From: Bog-473 sp035947875
GTDB taxonomy: Bacteria > Actinomycetota > Acidimicrobiia > Acidimicrobiales > RAAP-2
Reading direction: 5' to 3'
Length of the DNA: 64,000 bases
Assembly (NCBI GenBank): GCA_035947875.1
Contig: DASZJQ010000109.1
Coordinates: 1-64,000, forward strand
Part shown: positions 8,039 through 16,477 of the stretch, piece after piece
Numbering within the stretch: the stretch's first letter is position 1
Layout: each line of letters opens with the position of its first letter
Program-made: the position numbers and the translations under genes
The notes under the pieces: model-generated
Databases searched by the model: none
Seen by the model: only the letters and a program-made list of their open reading frames with translations
What the model was told of the DNA's origin: nothing

Positions 8039-9325
8039 CTACGTGCGTTCTCGCGGGTGCTCGGCCGCGCCGCCGGCAGCCGGCTCTTCGGTCTTCCCGA
8101 ATGCCCCGGCATCGGCGGCGGCGGCAATGCGGGCATCGTCCCACCCCAGGACCGACTTGAGCACATCGTCGGTGTGCTGGCCCGTCGTCGGGGCCCGGGC
8201 CGGCTTCGGGAGCTCCTCGCCCACGAAGTGCAGCGGGGTGAAGAGCTGGTCGGTGCCGACGTCCGCGGCCGGGAGCAGCGGGAAACGATCGATGAACTGG
8301 GGGTCGTCGAGCAGGGTCTGGGGCGTGTTGACCGGGGCCATCGGAGTATTGACCCGGCCGCCGAATTCGAGCCATTCGGCCAAGGTCTTGGTGCGGAAGA
8401 TGTCGCGCAGCTCGCCCTGCAGCTCACGATTGCCCCGGGCATGATCGGCGTAGGTTGAGCCGGGCCAGCGCTCGAAGAGGTCCATCCGGCCGACCCCTTC
8501 ACAGAAGTTCTTCCAGAAGGCCTGCTCGGACGCCATGAAGAGGACGTACCGGGCGTCGGACGCCTCGTAGACCTGGTAGCGAACCCCCTCGATCATTCCC
8601 CCGGTGCCGGGGGCCCGGCGCTCGTAGTTGTCGGCCTTGTTCCCGGTCACCTCCGATTCGGGGCGCTCGTAGGCCCGCCAGGTCTCGCTGCGCAACCAGT
8701 CCATGGCCGCCGCCGCGTCGGACTGGGCCAGCTCGAGGTACGACCCCTCGCCCGTGGCCCGGGCCCGCAGCACGGCGGCCAAGATCCCCAGGGCCCCGAA
8801 GAGGGGGCCGGCATGGATCCCGATGGAAGCGTGTTCGGGAAGGTAGGCGAAGCCCTCCTCATCGGTGGCCACGTTGACGATGCCGGCCCAGACGTCGTAG
8901 GCCACACCGTGGCTGGGGAAGTCTCGATACGGACCGGTCATCCCGTAGCCCGAGATGGTGCAGAAGACGATCTTCGGGTTGACGACGCGCAGGTCGTCGA
9001 ACCCGACACCGCGGCGGGCCAACGATCCCGGTCGCATGGCCTCGACCACGGCATCGGCCGTCTGCACCAACTCCTTCATGATGGCCACGCCCTCGGGCGT
9101 GCGCAGATCGAGCACCAGGGAGCGCTTGCCCCGGTTGAGATGGAGATGCATGAGGGAGACGCCCTCGACGATGGGCCAGGTCATCTGGCGGATGTAATCG
9201 CCCGCCGGCGGCTCGACCTTGATGACGTCGGCCCCGAGGTCGACCAGGGGCGTGGTGATCTGGGCCGGGCCCAGGGCCGAGCACTCGATGATCCTCATCC
9301 CGTGTAGCGGCGATTCGGTCGCCAT
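8039..9325 (-). CDS. Class III CoA-transferase (CaiB/BaiF)
   Basis: The 428-residue protein starts LHGMRIIECSALGPAQITTP and continues with GADVIKVEPPAGD and DAVVEAMRPGSLARRG, the standard family blocks. The catalytic Asp expected after the GxG loop is present in ELAQSDAAAAMDWL. These enzymes transfer CoA between carboxylic acids in the cytosol. ATG 9325 has GGAGGTG just upstream. It is first in a two-gene operon with the Gfo/Idh oxidoreductase. Confidence 0.9.
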   Translation of the reverse strand: MATESPLHGMRIIECSALGPAQITTPLVDLGADVIKVEPPAGDYIRQMTWPIVEGVSLMHLHLNRGKRSLVLDLRTPEGVAIMKELVQTADAVVEAMRPGSLARRGVGFDDLRVVNPKIVFCTISGYGMTGPYRDFPSHGVAYDVWAGIVNVATDEEGFAYLPEHASIGIHAGPLFGALGILAAVLRARATGEGSYLELAQSDAAAAMDWLRSETWRAYERPESEVTGNKADNYERRAPGTGGMIEGVRYQVYEASDARYVLFMASEQAFWKNFCEGVGRMDLFERWPGSTYADHARGNRELQGELRDIFRTKTLAEWLEFGGRVNTPMAPVNTPQTLLDDPQFIDRFPLLPAADVGTDQLFTPLHFVGEELPKPARAPTTGQHTDDVLKSVLGWDDARIAAAADAGAFGKTEEPAAGGAAEHPRERT

Positions 9326-9406
9326 TGCACCTCCAGTCGCGGACGGCCGGATCGTAGTGGCCCCCGGACCACCCCGGCCATGTGCGGCCGGGGACATACT
9401 GGGGAG

Positions 9407-10459
9407 GTGGAGACCGCCGCGGAGACCGACCCGCTCGACGAGGCGTTGACGCTGCTGGCGGCCACCGCCCCCGAGTACGGGCCCTACGGCCTCACCAATC
9501 ACGGTCCGATGGCGGCCGAAGCCCTGGTGCAGTTGAAACGGGCCGATGCGGTCCCGGCGTGGACGGCGGCCTACGCCGAGCGGTTGTCGCCGGCCCCGGC
9601 CCCGGCCTCCAAGGCCCTGAGCGACGACGCCTGGCCGCACGCCCTGGGCCAGGTCGATCGCTTCCCGGAATGGTTGACCCTCTTCGAGACCGAGATGGCC
9701 GACCGGCCGGTCACCGCGGTCGTCGGGGAGTGGGTGCCCCGGTTGGTCCCCGGCACGGTCGGCGCGGCCACACACGGGCTCATCCGCACCGCCCACGGCC
9801 TGCGGGCGCTCGGTGAGGCCGACACGCCGGCGCGCCGGGTCGAGGTGGCGACCGGGTTGGCCTATTGGGCCTCGGTGTACCAGGAACTTCCGGGACCACC
9901 TCTCCTCATCGGGCACCAGGACGTCCCGGAGGCCTTGGCCGACCTTCCCTACCTGCCCGAGGAGGCCCCCGACCCGTTCCTGATCAGTGAACGGCTGACC
10001 TTCGTGGCCGACATCTCTGACGAATTCGAGCAGGGCGTGGCGTCGTTGGCGCCGCGTGGCGATGCCGTCACCCTGCTCGACGCCTTGGCCTGTGGCGGGG
10101 CGAAGGCCTATCTGCGCAACGCCGAAGACGGGCACGCCGTCGCGGTGCTGCACTCGATCACGGCGCCGTTGGCGCTCGAGCTGGTCCTGCCCTGGCTGGC
10201 GAAAGAGGACCGGGATGCCGCGGTGGCCTACGCCTGGCAGGCGGTGGCGGCCCTGCATGTCGCCTATGACATCGAGCGCCACGCCCCCCTGCCCACGACC
10301 GATCCGCTCTCGGCCGACGAACTGATCGAACGGGCGGTGACCTCAGAGGATGCACACGCCATCAAGCTGACCGAGGCCGCCCTGCGGTGCTACGCCCGGA
10401 CCGACGAGCCGGCCCTGCTCCTGGCCGCAGCCGACGCCTCGGCGCGCTTGGGAGGCTGA
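9407..10459 (+). CDS. Questin-oxidase-like protein (DUF4243)
   Basis: The 350-residue protein carries the signature TNHGPMAAEAL near the N terminus and the middle block GAATHGLIRTAHGLRAL. These are typical of the questin oxidase-like family, whose fungal members perform Baeyer-Villiger-type ring opening of anthraquinones. Bacterial members are mostly uncharacterised. GTG 9407 lies eight bases after a CATACT -10-like element, so a leaderless start is plausible; ATG 9380 is the alternative. It diverges from the CoA-transferase operon. Confidence 0.75.
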   Translation: METAAETDPLDEALTLLAATAPEYGPYGLTNHGPMAAEALVQLKRADAVPAWTAAYAERLSPAPAPASKALSDDAWPHALGQVDRFPEWLTLFETEMADRPVTAVVGEWVPRLVPGTVGAATHGLIRTAHGLRALGEADTPARRVEVATGLAYWASVYQELPGPPLLIGHQDVPEALADLPYLPEEAPDPFLISERLTFVADISDEFEQGVASLAPRGDAVTLLDALACGGAKAYLRNAEDGHAVAVLHSITAPLALELVLPWLAKEDRDAAVAYAWQAVAALHVAYDIERHAPLPTTDPLSADELIERAVTSEDAHAIKLTEAALRCYARTDEPALLLAAADASARLGG

Positions 10460-10461
10460 GG

Positions 10462-10509
10462 GACCCGCCGACCCGGCGACTCGGCGACCGGGTGACCCGC
10501 CGACCCGGC
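10462..10509. repeat. Six 8-bp tandem repeats after a stop codon
   Basis: Beginning two bases after the stop, the sequence reads as 8-mers GACCCGCC, GACCCGGC, GACTCGGC, GACCGGGT, GACCCGCC and GACCCGGC. A perfect 17-bp direct repeat is therefore present at 10462 and 10494. Confidence 0.8.
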
Positions 10510-10537
10510 GGCGGGGCCGCTGGCTACCATCTGGCGC

Positions 10538-11566
10538 ATGGACTATCGGACACTTGGTCGTACTGGGGTCAAAGTAAGCCCGCTCTGCCTGGGGGCGATG
10601 ATGTTCGGGGCCTGGGGAACGCCCGACCACGACGAGTCCATCCGCATCATGCATCGCGCCCTCGATGCCGGCATCAATTTTGTCGACACGGCCGACGTCT
10701 ACTCCTTCGGCGAATCCGAAGAGATCGTGGGCAAGGGCCTGGCCCAGGTGAAGCGGGAGAAAATCGTCCTGGCGACCAAGGTGCACGGCGCCATGGGCAA
10801 GGACCCCAACGCTCAGGGCAACTCGCGGCGCTGGATCATGGCGGGGTGTGAGAACAGCCTGCGCCGGTTGGGCACCGACTACATCGACCTCTACCAGATC
10901 CATCGCCCGTCCCCCGACACCGACATCGACGAGACGTTGGGCGCGCTGACCGATCTGGTGCACGCCGGCAAGATCCGGTACTTCGGGAGCTCGACCTTCC
11001 CGGCCCACGAGATCGTCGACGCGCAATGGGTGGCCGAGCGGCGCGCCCGTGAGCGCTTCGTCACCGAGCAGCCGCCGTACTCGATCCTGGTCCGAGGCAT
11101 CGAGAAAGACGTACTGCCCATGTGCCAGAAGTTCAACATGGGCGTCCTGTCCTGGAGCCCCTTGGCCGGTGGATGGCTCTCGGGAGCCTTCGGAAGCGGC
11201 AAGGAAAACACCAGCCGGCGCTCGGCCATGCTGCCGCATCACTACGACATGTCGCTGCCCGGGAACCGACAGAAGCTCGAGGCGGTGACCGCCTTGGAAA
11301 AGGTGGCCGACGGAGCTGGGCTGAGCCTGCTCCAGCTGGCGCTGGGCTTTGTCCTGGAGCACCCGGCGGTCACGTCGCCCATCATCGGTCCGCGCACCAT
11401 GGAGCACCTCGAATCCCAGCTTCCGGCGCTCGAGCTCCGTTTGAGCGCCGACGTGCTCGACCGGATCGACGAGATCGTCCCTCCGGGAACCGACCTCAAC
11501 GTCACCGATGTCGGATGGGTACCGGCCGCCATCGAGGATTCGTCTCTCCGCCGCCGACCCCGCTGA
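10538..11566 (+). CDS. Aldo/keto reductase
   Basis: The 342-residue protein has the AKR tetrad in order: Asp and Tyr in FVDTADVYSFGESEE, Lys in VLATKVHGAMG and His in DLYQIHRPS. The NADPH-binding end is SPIIGPRTMEHLES. It resembles the AKR11/YhdN-type general aldehyde reductases. ATG 10538 starts the family homology. The next gene begins eleven bases after its stop, so a small operon is likely. Confidence 0.9.
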   Translation: MDYRTLGRTGVKVSPLCLGAMMFGAWGTPDHDESIRIMHRALDAGINFVDTADVYSFGESEEIVGKGLAQVKREKIVLATKVHGAMGKDPNAQGNSRRWIMAGCENSLRRLGTDYIDLYQIHRPSPDTDIDETLGALTDLVHAGKIRYFGSSTFPAHEIVDAQWVAERRARERFVTEQPPYSILVRGIEKDVLPMCQKFNMGVLSWSPLAGGWLSGAFGSGKENTSRRSAMLPHHYDMSLPGNRQKLEAVTALEKVADGAGLSLLQLALGFVLEHPAVTSPIIGPRTMEHLESQLPALELRLSADVLDRIDEIVPPGTDLNVTDVGWVPAAIEDSSLRRRPR

Positions 11567-11576
11567 CCCCGACCCC

Positions 11577-12053
11577 GTGACGTCGTGGGGAGAGCTCGGC
11601 CGGCTGCGCCCCGACCTGACCGGCGGAGGCCGGGCCCTCCTCTATCAGCATGGGGTGGGTTTGGCCTTTCTCGCTTCCATCCGGCGGGACGGCGGGCCTC
11701 GCCTGCACCCGTTTTGCCCGCTTCTGACCGATGACGCGATGTACGGCTTCATCATTCCCTCTCCCAAGCAAGAGGACCTTCGTCGCGACGGCCGCTACGC
11801 CGTGCACTCCTTCCCGACTCAGGACAACGAGGACGCCTTCTGCGTGACCGGTCTGGCCTCTGTCGTCAGCGACGCCGGTCTCCGGCAGGCGCTGGGTGAG
11901 CAGTTCGTCCGCGAGCGCGCCGACCTCGGTGTGCCGTTCCCGTCCGACGAGGACCTGCTCGTCACCTTCGCCATCGAGTCGTGTCTCTGGACGCGAACCA
12001 AGGGTTTTGGAGACTGGAATCCCCGCCATGAGGTGTGGCGCGACCATCGGTGA
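11577..12053 (+). CDS. Pyridoxamine-5'-phosphate-oxidase-like flavin/F420 split-barrel protein
   Basis: The 158-residue product contains the split-barrel core: ALLYQHGVGLAFLASIRRDG, RLHPFCPLL and DGRYAVHSFPTQDNEDAFCVTG. This pattern is common in actinobacterial PNPOx-like proteins that bind FMN or F420. A longer frame from 11508 would overlap the reductase gene by 59 bases; GTG 11577, just after that stop, is preferred. Its role is unknown. Confidence 0.75.
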   Translation: MTSWGELGRLRPDLTGGGRALLYQHGVGLAFLASIRRDGGPRLHPFCPLLTDDAMYGFIIPSPKQEDLRRDGRYAVHSFPTQDNEDAFCVTGLASVVSDAGLRQALGEQFVRERADLGVPFPSDEDLLVTFAIESCLWTRTKGFGDWNPRHEVWRDHR

Positions 12054-12059
12054 CCCAGC

Positions 12060-12111
12060 GGCGGAACGCACAGGTGGGACGTACAGACGGAACGCACCGG
12101 CGGAGCGCGCA
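12060..12111. repeat. Four 13-bp tandem repeats
   Basis: Units begin at 12060, 12073, 12086 and 12099, approximating GRCGGAACGCACA. They start six bases after the stop of the PNPOx-like gene, between convergent genes. Confidence 0.75.
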
Positions 12112-12144
12112 GACGTCCACGTGGCTTTGGTCGGCCGGACGTCC

Positions 12145-13716
12145 TCACGCCGAGCGGGTGGGCTCCTGACGGGCCATGACCTGAGGCATCGGGATCGGGT
12201 AGGGGGGCTGGTTGTTGTCGATTTCCAAAATGTCGCCCTCGGTACACCCTTCGGCCATCACATTGGCGGGAAGGTCATTCGAGGTGGACGGGAGAACCGG
12301 TGCCGACACGTCTTTGGACTGCATGTGCAGGGTCGAGGTCAGGTCGCCGGCCGTGCGGCGGCGCCAGGCCGTGAGATTCGGGGCCCGAACGCCGAAACGC
12401 GCTTCGAGGAAGCGAAGCTGGGAGGTGTGGTCGAAGACGTCCGATGCGATGTGGCCACCCCGGCTGAAGGGTGACACGACGAGCATGGGCACGCGATAGC
12501 CCATGCCGATGGGGCCGCGGATCCCACCGGCCAAGGTCGGGAGCGGGCGGGCCGTGAGGAACTCGCCGGGCGTCCCTTTGGGCGGGGTCGGGGGCGGGAC
12601 ATGGTCGAAGAAGCCGTCGTTCTCGTCGTACATGTGGAACAGCACCGTCTTGGACCACACCTCGGGGTTGGACACCAGGGTCGTGAGGAGCTGGCTGGTG
12701 AACCACTCACCCAAGGCGGGCGGTGACGGCGGGTGCTCGTCGTAGCCGGCGGGCGGCAGGATCCAACTGACCGACGGGAGCGTGCCGTTGGCCACGTCCG
12801 CCATGAATTCGCTCGGGTACTGGGGGAGGAACGCCTTTTGGTAGAGCGGGGACGCCGGGTTCTTGTACTGGCTGAAGTAGGGGAGGATGGCGTCGCCGGC
12901 CACCAGTCCGTTCTGCTCGAAGAAGGGCGGCGCGTAGATGGAGCCTTCGGGGTTGTAGACCTTCCAGCTGATCCCGGCGTCTTCGAGGATCTCGGGCATG
13001 GTGTCCCACGTGGCGCTCCAGATGGCCTCGACGCTCTGGTTGGTGATGATCACCGGACCGCCCGCTTTGCCAGCGGGGTCGATGGTGCCCGACAGCGCCA
13101 TGAGCCGGTTGGGGTGGGTCGGGCCCATGACCGAGCAGTGGTAGTTGTCGCAGATGGTGAAGGCATCGGCCAGGGCGTAGTAAAACGGCAGATCCTGTCG
13201 CTCGTAGTAGCCCATGGTCATGACGCCGTGCGCGGGTCCTTCGAAGGCGGGTGACGTGTGGGTGCGGACGAAGTCGGCGTTGTTGCCCTGGCCCCGGCTC
13301 ATGTGCTCGGCCGGCCAGGTGTGGCTCAGGTCGTACGTGCACTCGCCGATGCCGGAGTTCGCCGCCAGGTGGAAGGGAAGCAGGTGCTCGGCGGCACCAC
13401 CCGGCCACGCTTGGGCAAAGGCGCCGAGGGAATGGGCCGGGTGGTCGTCGAAGCCGCGCACTCGCGGGTAGGTGCCGTAGTAATGGTCGAACGACCGGTT
13501 CTCCTGCATGAGGAAGATGACGTGCTCGATGGCGCCCAGGTCCGAACCGGCTGGCTTGACCGATGTCGCCGCCCGAATGGTGGCCGCCCCCGCGCCCTCG
13601 CCGCCGCCCATGGCGGCCAGCAGGCCGCCACCACCAGCCGCCAGCGCGGCGGCCAGGAAGGTTCGTCGATCAAGCCGAGGCGCACGACGCGGCGGTTGAC
13701 TCGGCGGTGCGGCCAT
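12145..13716 (-). CDS. Tat-exported phospholipase C-type phosphoesterase
   Basis: The 523-residue protein has a twin-arginine signal (DRRTFLAAALAAGGGG, residues 16-30) and so is probably exported folded. The mature part opens with HVIFLMQENRSFDHYYGTYP (about 65-84), the metal-binding hallmark of bacterial non-specific phospholipase C and acid phosphatases (PF04185). Later blocks include MYDENDGFFDHVPPP and PMLVVSPFSRGG. It likely hydrolyses phospholipids or other phosphoesters outside the membrane. Its ATG shares one base with the SRAP stop, so translation is coupled to that gene. Confidence 0.9.
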   Translation of the reverse strand: MAAPPSQPPRRAPRLDRRTFLAAALAAGGGGLLAAMGGGEGAGAATIRAATSVKPAGSDLGAIEHVIFLMQENRSFDHYYGTYPRVRGFDDHPAHSLGAFAQAWPGGAAEHLLPFHLAANSGIGECTYDLSHTWPAEHMSRGQGNNADFVRTHTSPAFEGPAHGVMTMGYYERQDLPFYYALADAFTICDNYHCSVMGPTHPNRLMALSGTIDPAGKAGGPVIITNQSVEAIWSATWDTMPEILEDAGISWKVYNPEGSIYAPPFFEQNGLVAGDAILPYFSQYKNPASPLYQKAFLPQYPSEFMADVANGTLPSVSWILPPAGYDEHPPSPPALGEWFTSQLLTTLVSNPEVWSKTVLFHMYDENDGFFDHVPPPTPPKGTPGEFLTARPLPTLAGGIRGPIGMGYRVPMLVVSPFSRGGHIASDVFDHTSQLRFLEARFGVRAPNLTAWRRRTAGDLTSTLHMQSKDVSAPVLPSTSNDLPANVMAEGCTEGDILEIDNNQPPYPIPMPQVMARQEPTRSA

Positions 13717-14423
13717 CAGATCGGCTCAATCAGTTGGGGATCGTCGTTGCGGAAACTGCCGACACGTGGGCCGACCGGGTGGTGCGCGAGGGTGCCGCTC
13801 GGCGTCGGTCGCAGCAGCGGGATGAGCCCGCTGACGTCTTCGCTTTCGGGATCGAGCCACCGGTCGAAGGCTTCGGGGGAGAGGATGACCGGCATGCGGT
13901 CATGAATCCCGTCCATGTCGGGGCCGGCGGATGTGGTGATGATGGTGCAGGAACGGATGGGAGGCGTATGGTCCGGCGCCTGCTTGTCCCACCACGATTC
14001 GGCCACACCGGCCATGGCCAGGGGCTCGCCGTCGGCGCGGGTGAAGAAGTGCGGTTGCTTGGCGCCGCTGTTGAGCTTGTGCCATTCGTAGAAGCCGTCG
14101 GCCGGGATGATGACGCGACGGGAGGCGAAGGCCGAGCTGAAGGATGGCCGGTTGGTCACGGACTCGGCGCGGGCATTGAACAGCCGGCTGCCGGCGGAGG
14201 GGTCTTTGGCCCATGAGGGGATGAGCCCCCAGCGCAACATGGTGAGCGTTCGCTCCGGGGGGCGGCCGGCGGCCGGGCGGTGCGCCCTGACGGCGAGCAC
14301 CGGCGTGGTGGGGGCCACGTTCCAGCTCGGGGGCTGCTCGGGGTCGACGTCATCGCCCAGGGTGGCCTGGAAGTAGCGGGCCAGGCGCACGGGAGGGGTG
14401 AAGAGGGCAAAGCGTCCGCACAT
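13716..14423 (-). CDS. yedK: SOS response-associated peptidase (SRAP/HMCES family)
   Basis: The 235-residue protein begins MCGRFALF, giving the catalytic Cys2 after Met removal. It retains Asn83 (LFNARAES), Glu113 (GFYEW) and His164 (GIHDRMPVIL), the set used by YedK/HMCES to crosslink to abasic sites in single-stranded DNA. It therefore protects abasic sites from strand cleavage and error-prone bypass. It diverges from the imuA'-imuB-dnaE2 operon across a 132-bp gap holding one LexA box, which may control both directions. Coupling to a secreted phosphoesterase is odd. Confidence 0.93.
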   Translation of the reverse strand: MCGRFALFTPPVRLARYFQATLGDDVDPEQPPSWNVAPTTPVLAVRAHRPAAGRPPERTLTMLRWGLIPSWAKDPSAGSRLFNARAESVTNRPSFSSAFASRRVIIPADGFYEWHKLNSGAKQPHFFTRADGEPLAMAGVAESWWDKQAPDHTPPIRSCTIITTSAGPDMDGIHDRMPVILSPEAFDRWLDPESEDVSGLIPLLRPTPSGTLAHHPVGPRVGSFRNDDPQLIEPI

Positions 14424-14548
14424 GAGGGCTGCATTGTGGCACCGCACCCGTGGCACTGCGCCGCCACCGGGGGCCTTCAGCGAGGCTGAGCGCCTCTGAA
14501 CAGGTCTTTTGTCTCTCCGGGCAGAACGGGCACGTTGTCGGTAGTGTA

Positions 14549-14562
14549 CGAACATATGTTCG
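14549..14562. promoter_or_regulatory. LexA/SOS box overlapping the imuA' start codon
   Basis: CGAACATATGTTCG is a perfect 14-bp palindrome. It matches the actinobacterial SOS box core GAAC-N4-GTTC, and the ATG at 14556 lies inside it. A TAGTGT -10-like hexamer sits at 14542-14547. Bound LexA would cover the likely transcription start, and the operon mRNA may be leaderless. Confidence 0.85.
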
Positions 14563-15371
14563 CTTTCCCCGCCGAGATCCCCACCGAGAAGCCCCTCGAG
14601 AGCCCCGCCGAGAAGGCCGTCGAGAAGAGTGCGCCGCTTCGCTCCCGGGAGCTTCCGGTCGGCCTGGCCGATCGGGTCCGCCCGACCACCCCGGTGGCCG
14701 GGCGGCTCCTCCCGGTGCCGGCGCCCTTGGTCCCGCTCTTCCCCGATGGGGCGCTGCGGCGGGGGACGACGACCACGGTGGCGGGGGAGCCGGGTCACGG
14801 TGCCACCACGTTGGCCCTGGCCCTCCTGGCCGCGGTGTCGCAGGCCGGGAGCTGGTGCGCCGCGGTCGGCCTGCCCGATCCGGGGGTCGTCGCGGCGGCC
14901 GAGCTCGGTATCGATCTGCGCCGCGTGGTCTTTGTGCCGCACCCCGGCCGCGGGTGGGCCGAGGCCGCGGGGGATCTCCTCCGCGGTGTCGACGTCGTTC
15001 TGGTCCGCCCACCCGGCCGAGCCCGCGGGACGGTAGCTCGGCACCTGGCCGCCCGGGCTCGTGACCGTCAGGCGGCGTTGGTGGTGCTGGTCGAGCGGGG
15101 CAGCGACTGGCCCCAGGGCGGGGACCTGGCCCTGACCGTCGGGGACGTCGAATGGCAGGGGATCGGCCAGGGCCACGGTCACCTGCAGAGGAGGCGGGCC
15201 GAGGTACGGGTCAGTGGACGACGATCGGCCGGCCGGGACGCCGAATGCACACTCTGGCTTCCGGCCGACTCGGGTGTGGTGGCGGCGACGGCGGCGACGG
15301 TGGCGAAGACGGCGAAGGGAGAGGACGGGTCTGTCGGGGCCGGTCCCGACAATGGGCCCAAGGCGGCCTGA
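14556..15371 (+). CDS. imuA': ImuA'-type RecA-like accessory protein of the SOS mutasome
   Basis: The 271-residue protein has a RecA-like core with a degenerate P-loop, VAGEPGHGATTLALALLA (about residues 75-92), followed by GVDVVLVRPPGRARG. Position directly before imuB and dnaE2 and this degraded nucleotide site match ImuA' of actinobacteria, which supports DnaE2-dependent mutagenic translesion synthesis. ATG 14556 lies in the LexA box. Upstream TTG 14535 and GTG 14544 are possible, but the promoter geometry favours the ATG. The C-terminal tail is low-complexity Ala/Lys/Gly. Confidence 0.82.
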   Translation: MFAFPAEIPTEKPLESPAEKAVEKSAPLRSRELPVGLADRVRPTTPVAGRLLPVPAPLVPLFPDGALRRGTTTTVAGEPGHGATTLALALLAAVSQAGSWCAAVGLPDPGVVAAAELGIDLRRVVFVPHPGRGWAEAAGDLLRGVDVVLVRPPGRARGTVARHLAARARDRQAALVVLVERGSDWPQGGDLALTVGDVEWQGIGQGHGHLQRRRAEVRVSGRRSAGRDAECTLWLPADSGVVAATAATVAKTAKGEDGSVGAGPDNGPKAA

Positions 15372-15382
15372 GTGGAGCAGCC

Positions 15383-16477
15383 ATGGAGTTGGAACGGTTG
15401 GTCGTCATCTGGTGCCCCCTCCTCCAGCAGGAGGGAGGGCGCGGGGAAGAGGCCCGGCGATTCGTCCAGGTGGTTGCCCGGGCCGGGGAGATCTGTCCGT
15501 GGGTGCACCCGATCCGGCTCGGGGTGTGTGCCCTGCCCGCCCGCGGACCGGCCCGCTTCTTCGGCGGTGAGGAGATGGTGGTGCGGCACCTGGTCGAAGC
15601 GGTGGAGGAAGATGGCTCCGTCGGCGTGGCCGACGGCCTCTTCGGCGCGATTCTGGCCGCCCGATCACAGCTGATCGTCCCGGCGGGGGAGGTGGCCCAG
15701 TTCCTGGCCCCTTGGTCGGTGGCCACCCTGGCCCGGCCCGAGCTGGCCGTCACCCTGCAGCGACTCGGGGTCACCACGTTGGGGCAGTTCGCCGCCCTGC
15801 CCGCCCCCCACGTCTCGGATCGTTTCGGCGCCGACGCCGCGGCCTGTCACCGCCTGTGCCGGGGCGAGAGCGGGGAACTGGCCGGCGTGCGCGATCGGGC
15901 CATTGACCGTCGATTGCGGGTGGCCCGGGGGGAGGATCCCGACCAGGGGTCCGAGCCGCCTCCCTTCCAGCCCGGGTTCTTCGGTGGCGCTTCGGCGGCG
16001 GAGACCCGGGCGGCCCTTTCCTTCGCCCGGGTGCAGGAGCGGCTGGGAGTCGATGCCGTGCTGGTGGGCCGGTTACGGGGCGGCCGGGATCCGTCCGAGC
16101 AGGCGGCGTTGGTGCCGTGGGGGAGCGCGGAGGCCGAGGGGCCTGGGGCGGGCGGCGCTCCCTGGCCGGGACGGCTGCCCCCTCCTTCCCCCACCCGTGT
16201 GCTCGGTGTGCCACAGCGGGCCGAGATGGTCGACGCCACCGGTCGCGCCGTGGTGGTGAGCGGGCGGGGATTGCTCGAGGCGGACGTGGATCGGCTCTCG
16301 GTCGAAGGTGGTCCGTGGCAACCGGTGGTGGCCTGGGCCGGACCGTGGCCGGTCACCGAACGGTGGTGGTCGGTACGTCGGCGTCGGGCCCGCTTGCAGA
16401 TGGTGATGGCGGACGGGACGGCCCGCCTGCTCTACAACGAACGGACCCAGTGGTGGGTCGAGGCGCTCTATGACTGA
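15383..16477 (+). CDS. imuB: ImuB, Y-family polymerase-like adaptor (shortened)
   Basis: The 364-residue protein starts ERLVVIWCPLLQQ, like the opening beta strand of ImuB. Later blocks are LPARGPARFFGGEE, VGVADGLFGAILAA and GVTTLGQFAALPAPHVSDRFG. ImuB lacks polymerase activity and bridges DnaE2, ImuA' and the beta clamp. Here the stretch between the first strand and the GPARFFGGEE block is only about 45 residues. The palm segment that normally holds the lost catalytic acids seems largely deleted, and the protein is shorter than typical (~500) members. It overlaps dnaE2 by eight bases. Confidence 0.85.
   Translation: MELERLVVIWCPLLQQEGGRGEEARRFVQVVARAGEICPWVHPIRLGVCALPARGPARFFGGEEMVVRHLVEAVEEDGSVGVADGLFGAILAARSQLIVPAGEVAQFLAPWSVATLARPELAVTLQRLGVTTLGQFAALPAPHVSDRFGADAAACHRLCRGESGELAGVRDRAIDRRLRVARGEDPDQGSEPPPFQPGFFGGASAAETRAALSFARVQERLGVDAVLVGRLRGGRDPSEQAALVPWGSAEAEGPGAGGAPWPGRLPPPSPTRVLGVPQRAEMVDATGRAVVVSGRGLLEADVDRLSVEGGPWQPVVAWAGPWPVTERWWSVRRRRARLQMVMADGTARLLYNERTQWWVEALYD

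Noticed and set aside
14535..14555. TTG 14535 as the imuA' start
   Set aside because: It would place the promoter -10 and LexA box inside the gene; ATG 14556 fits the promoter geometry better.
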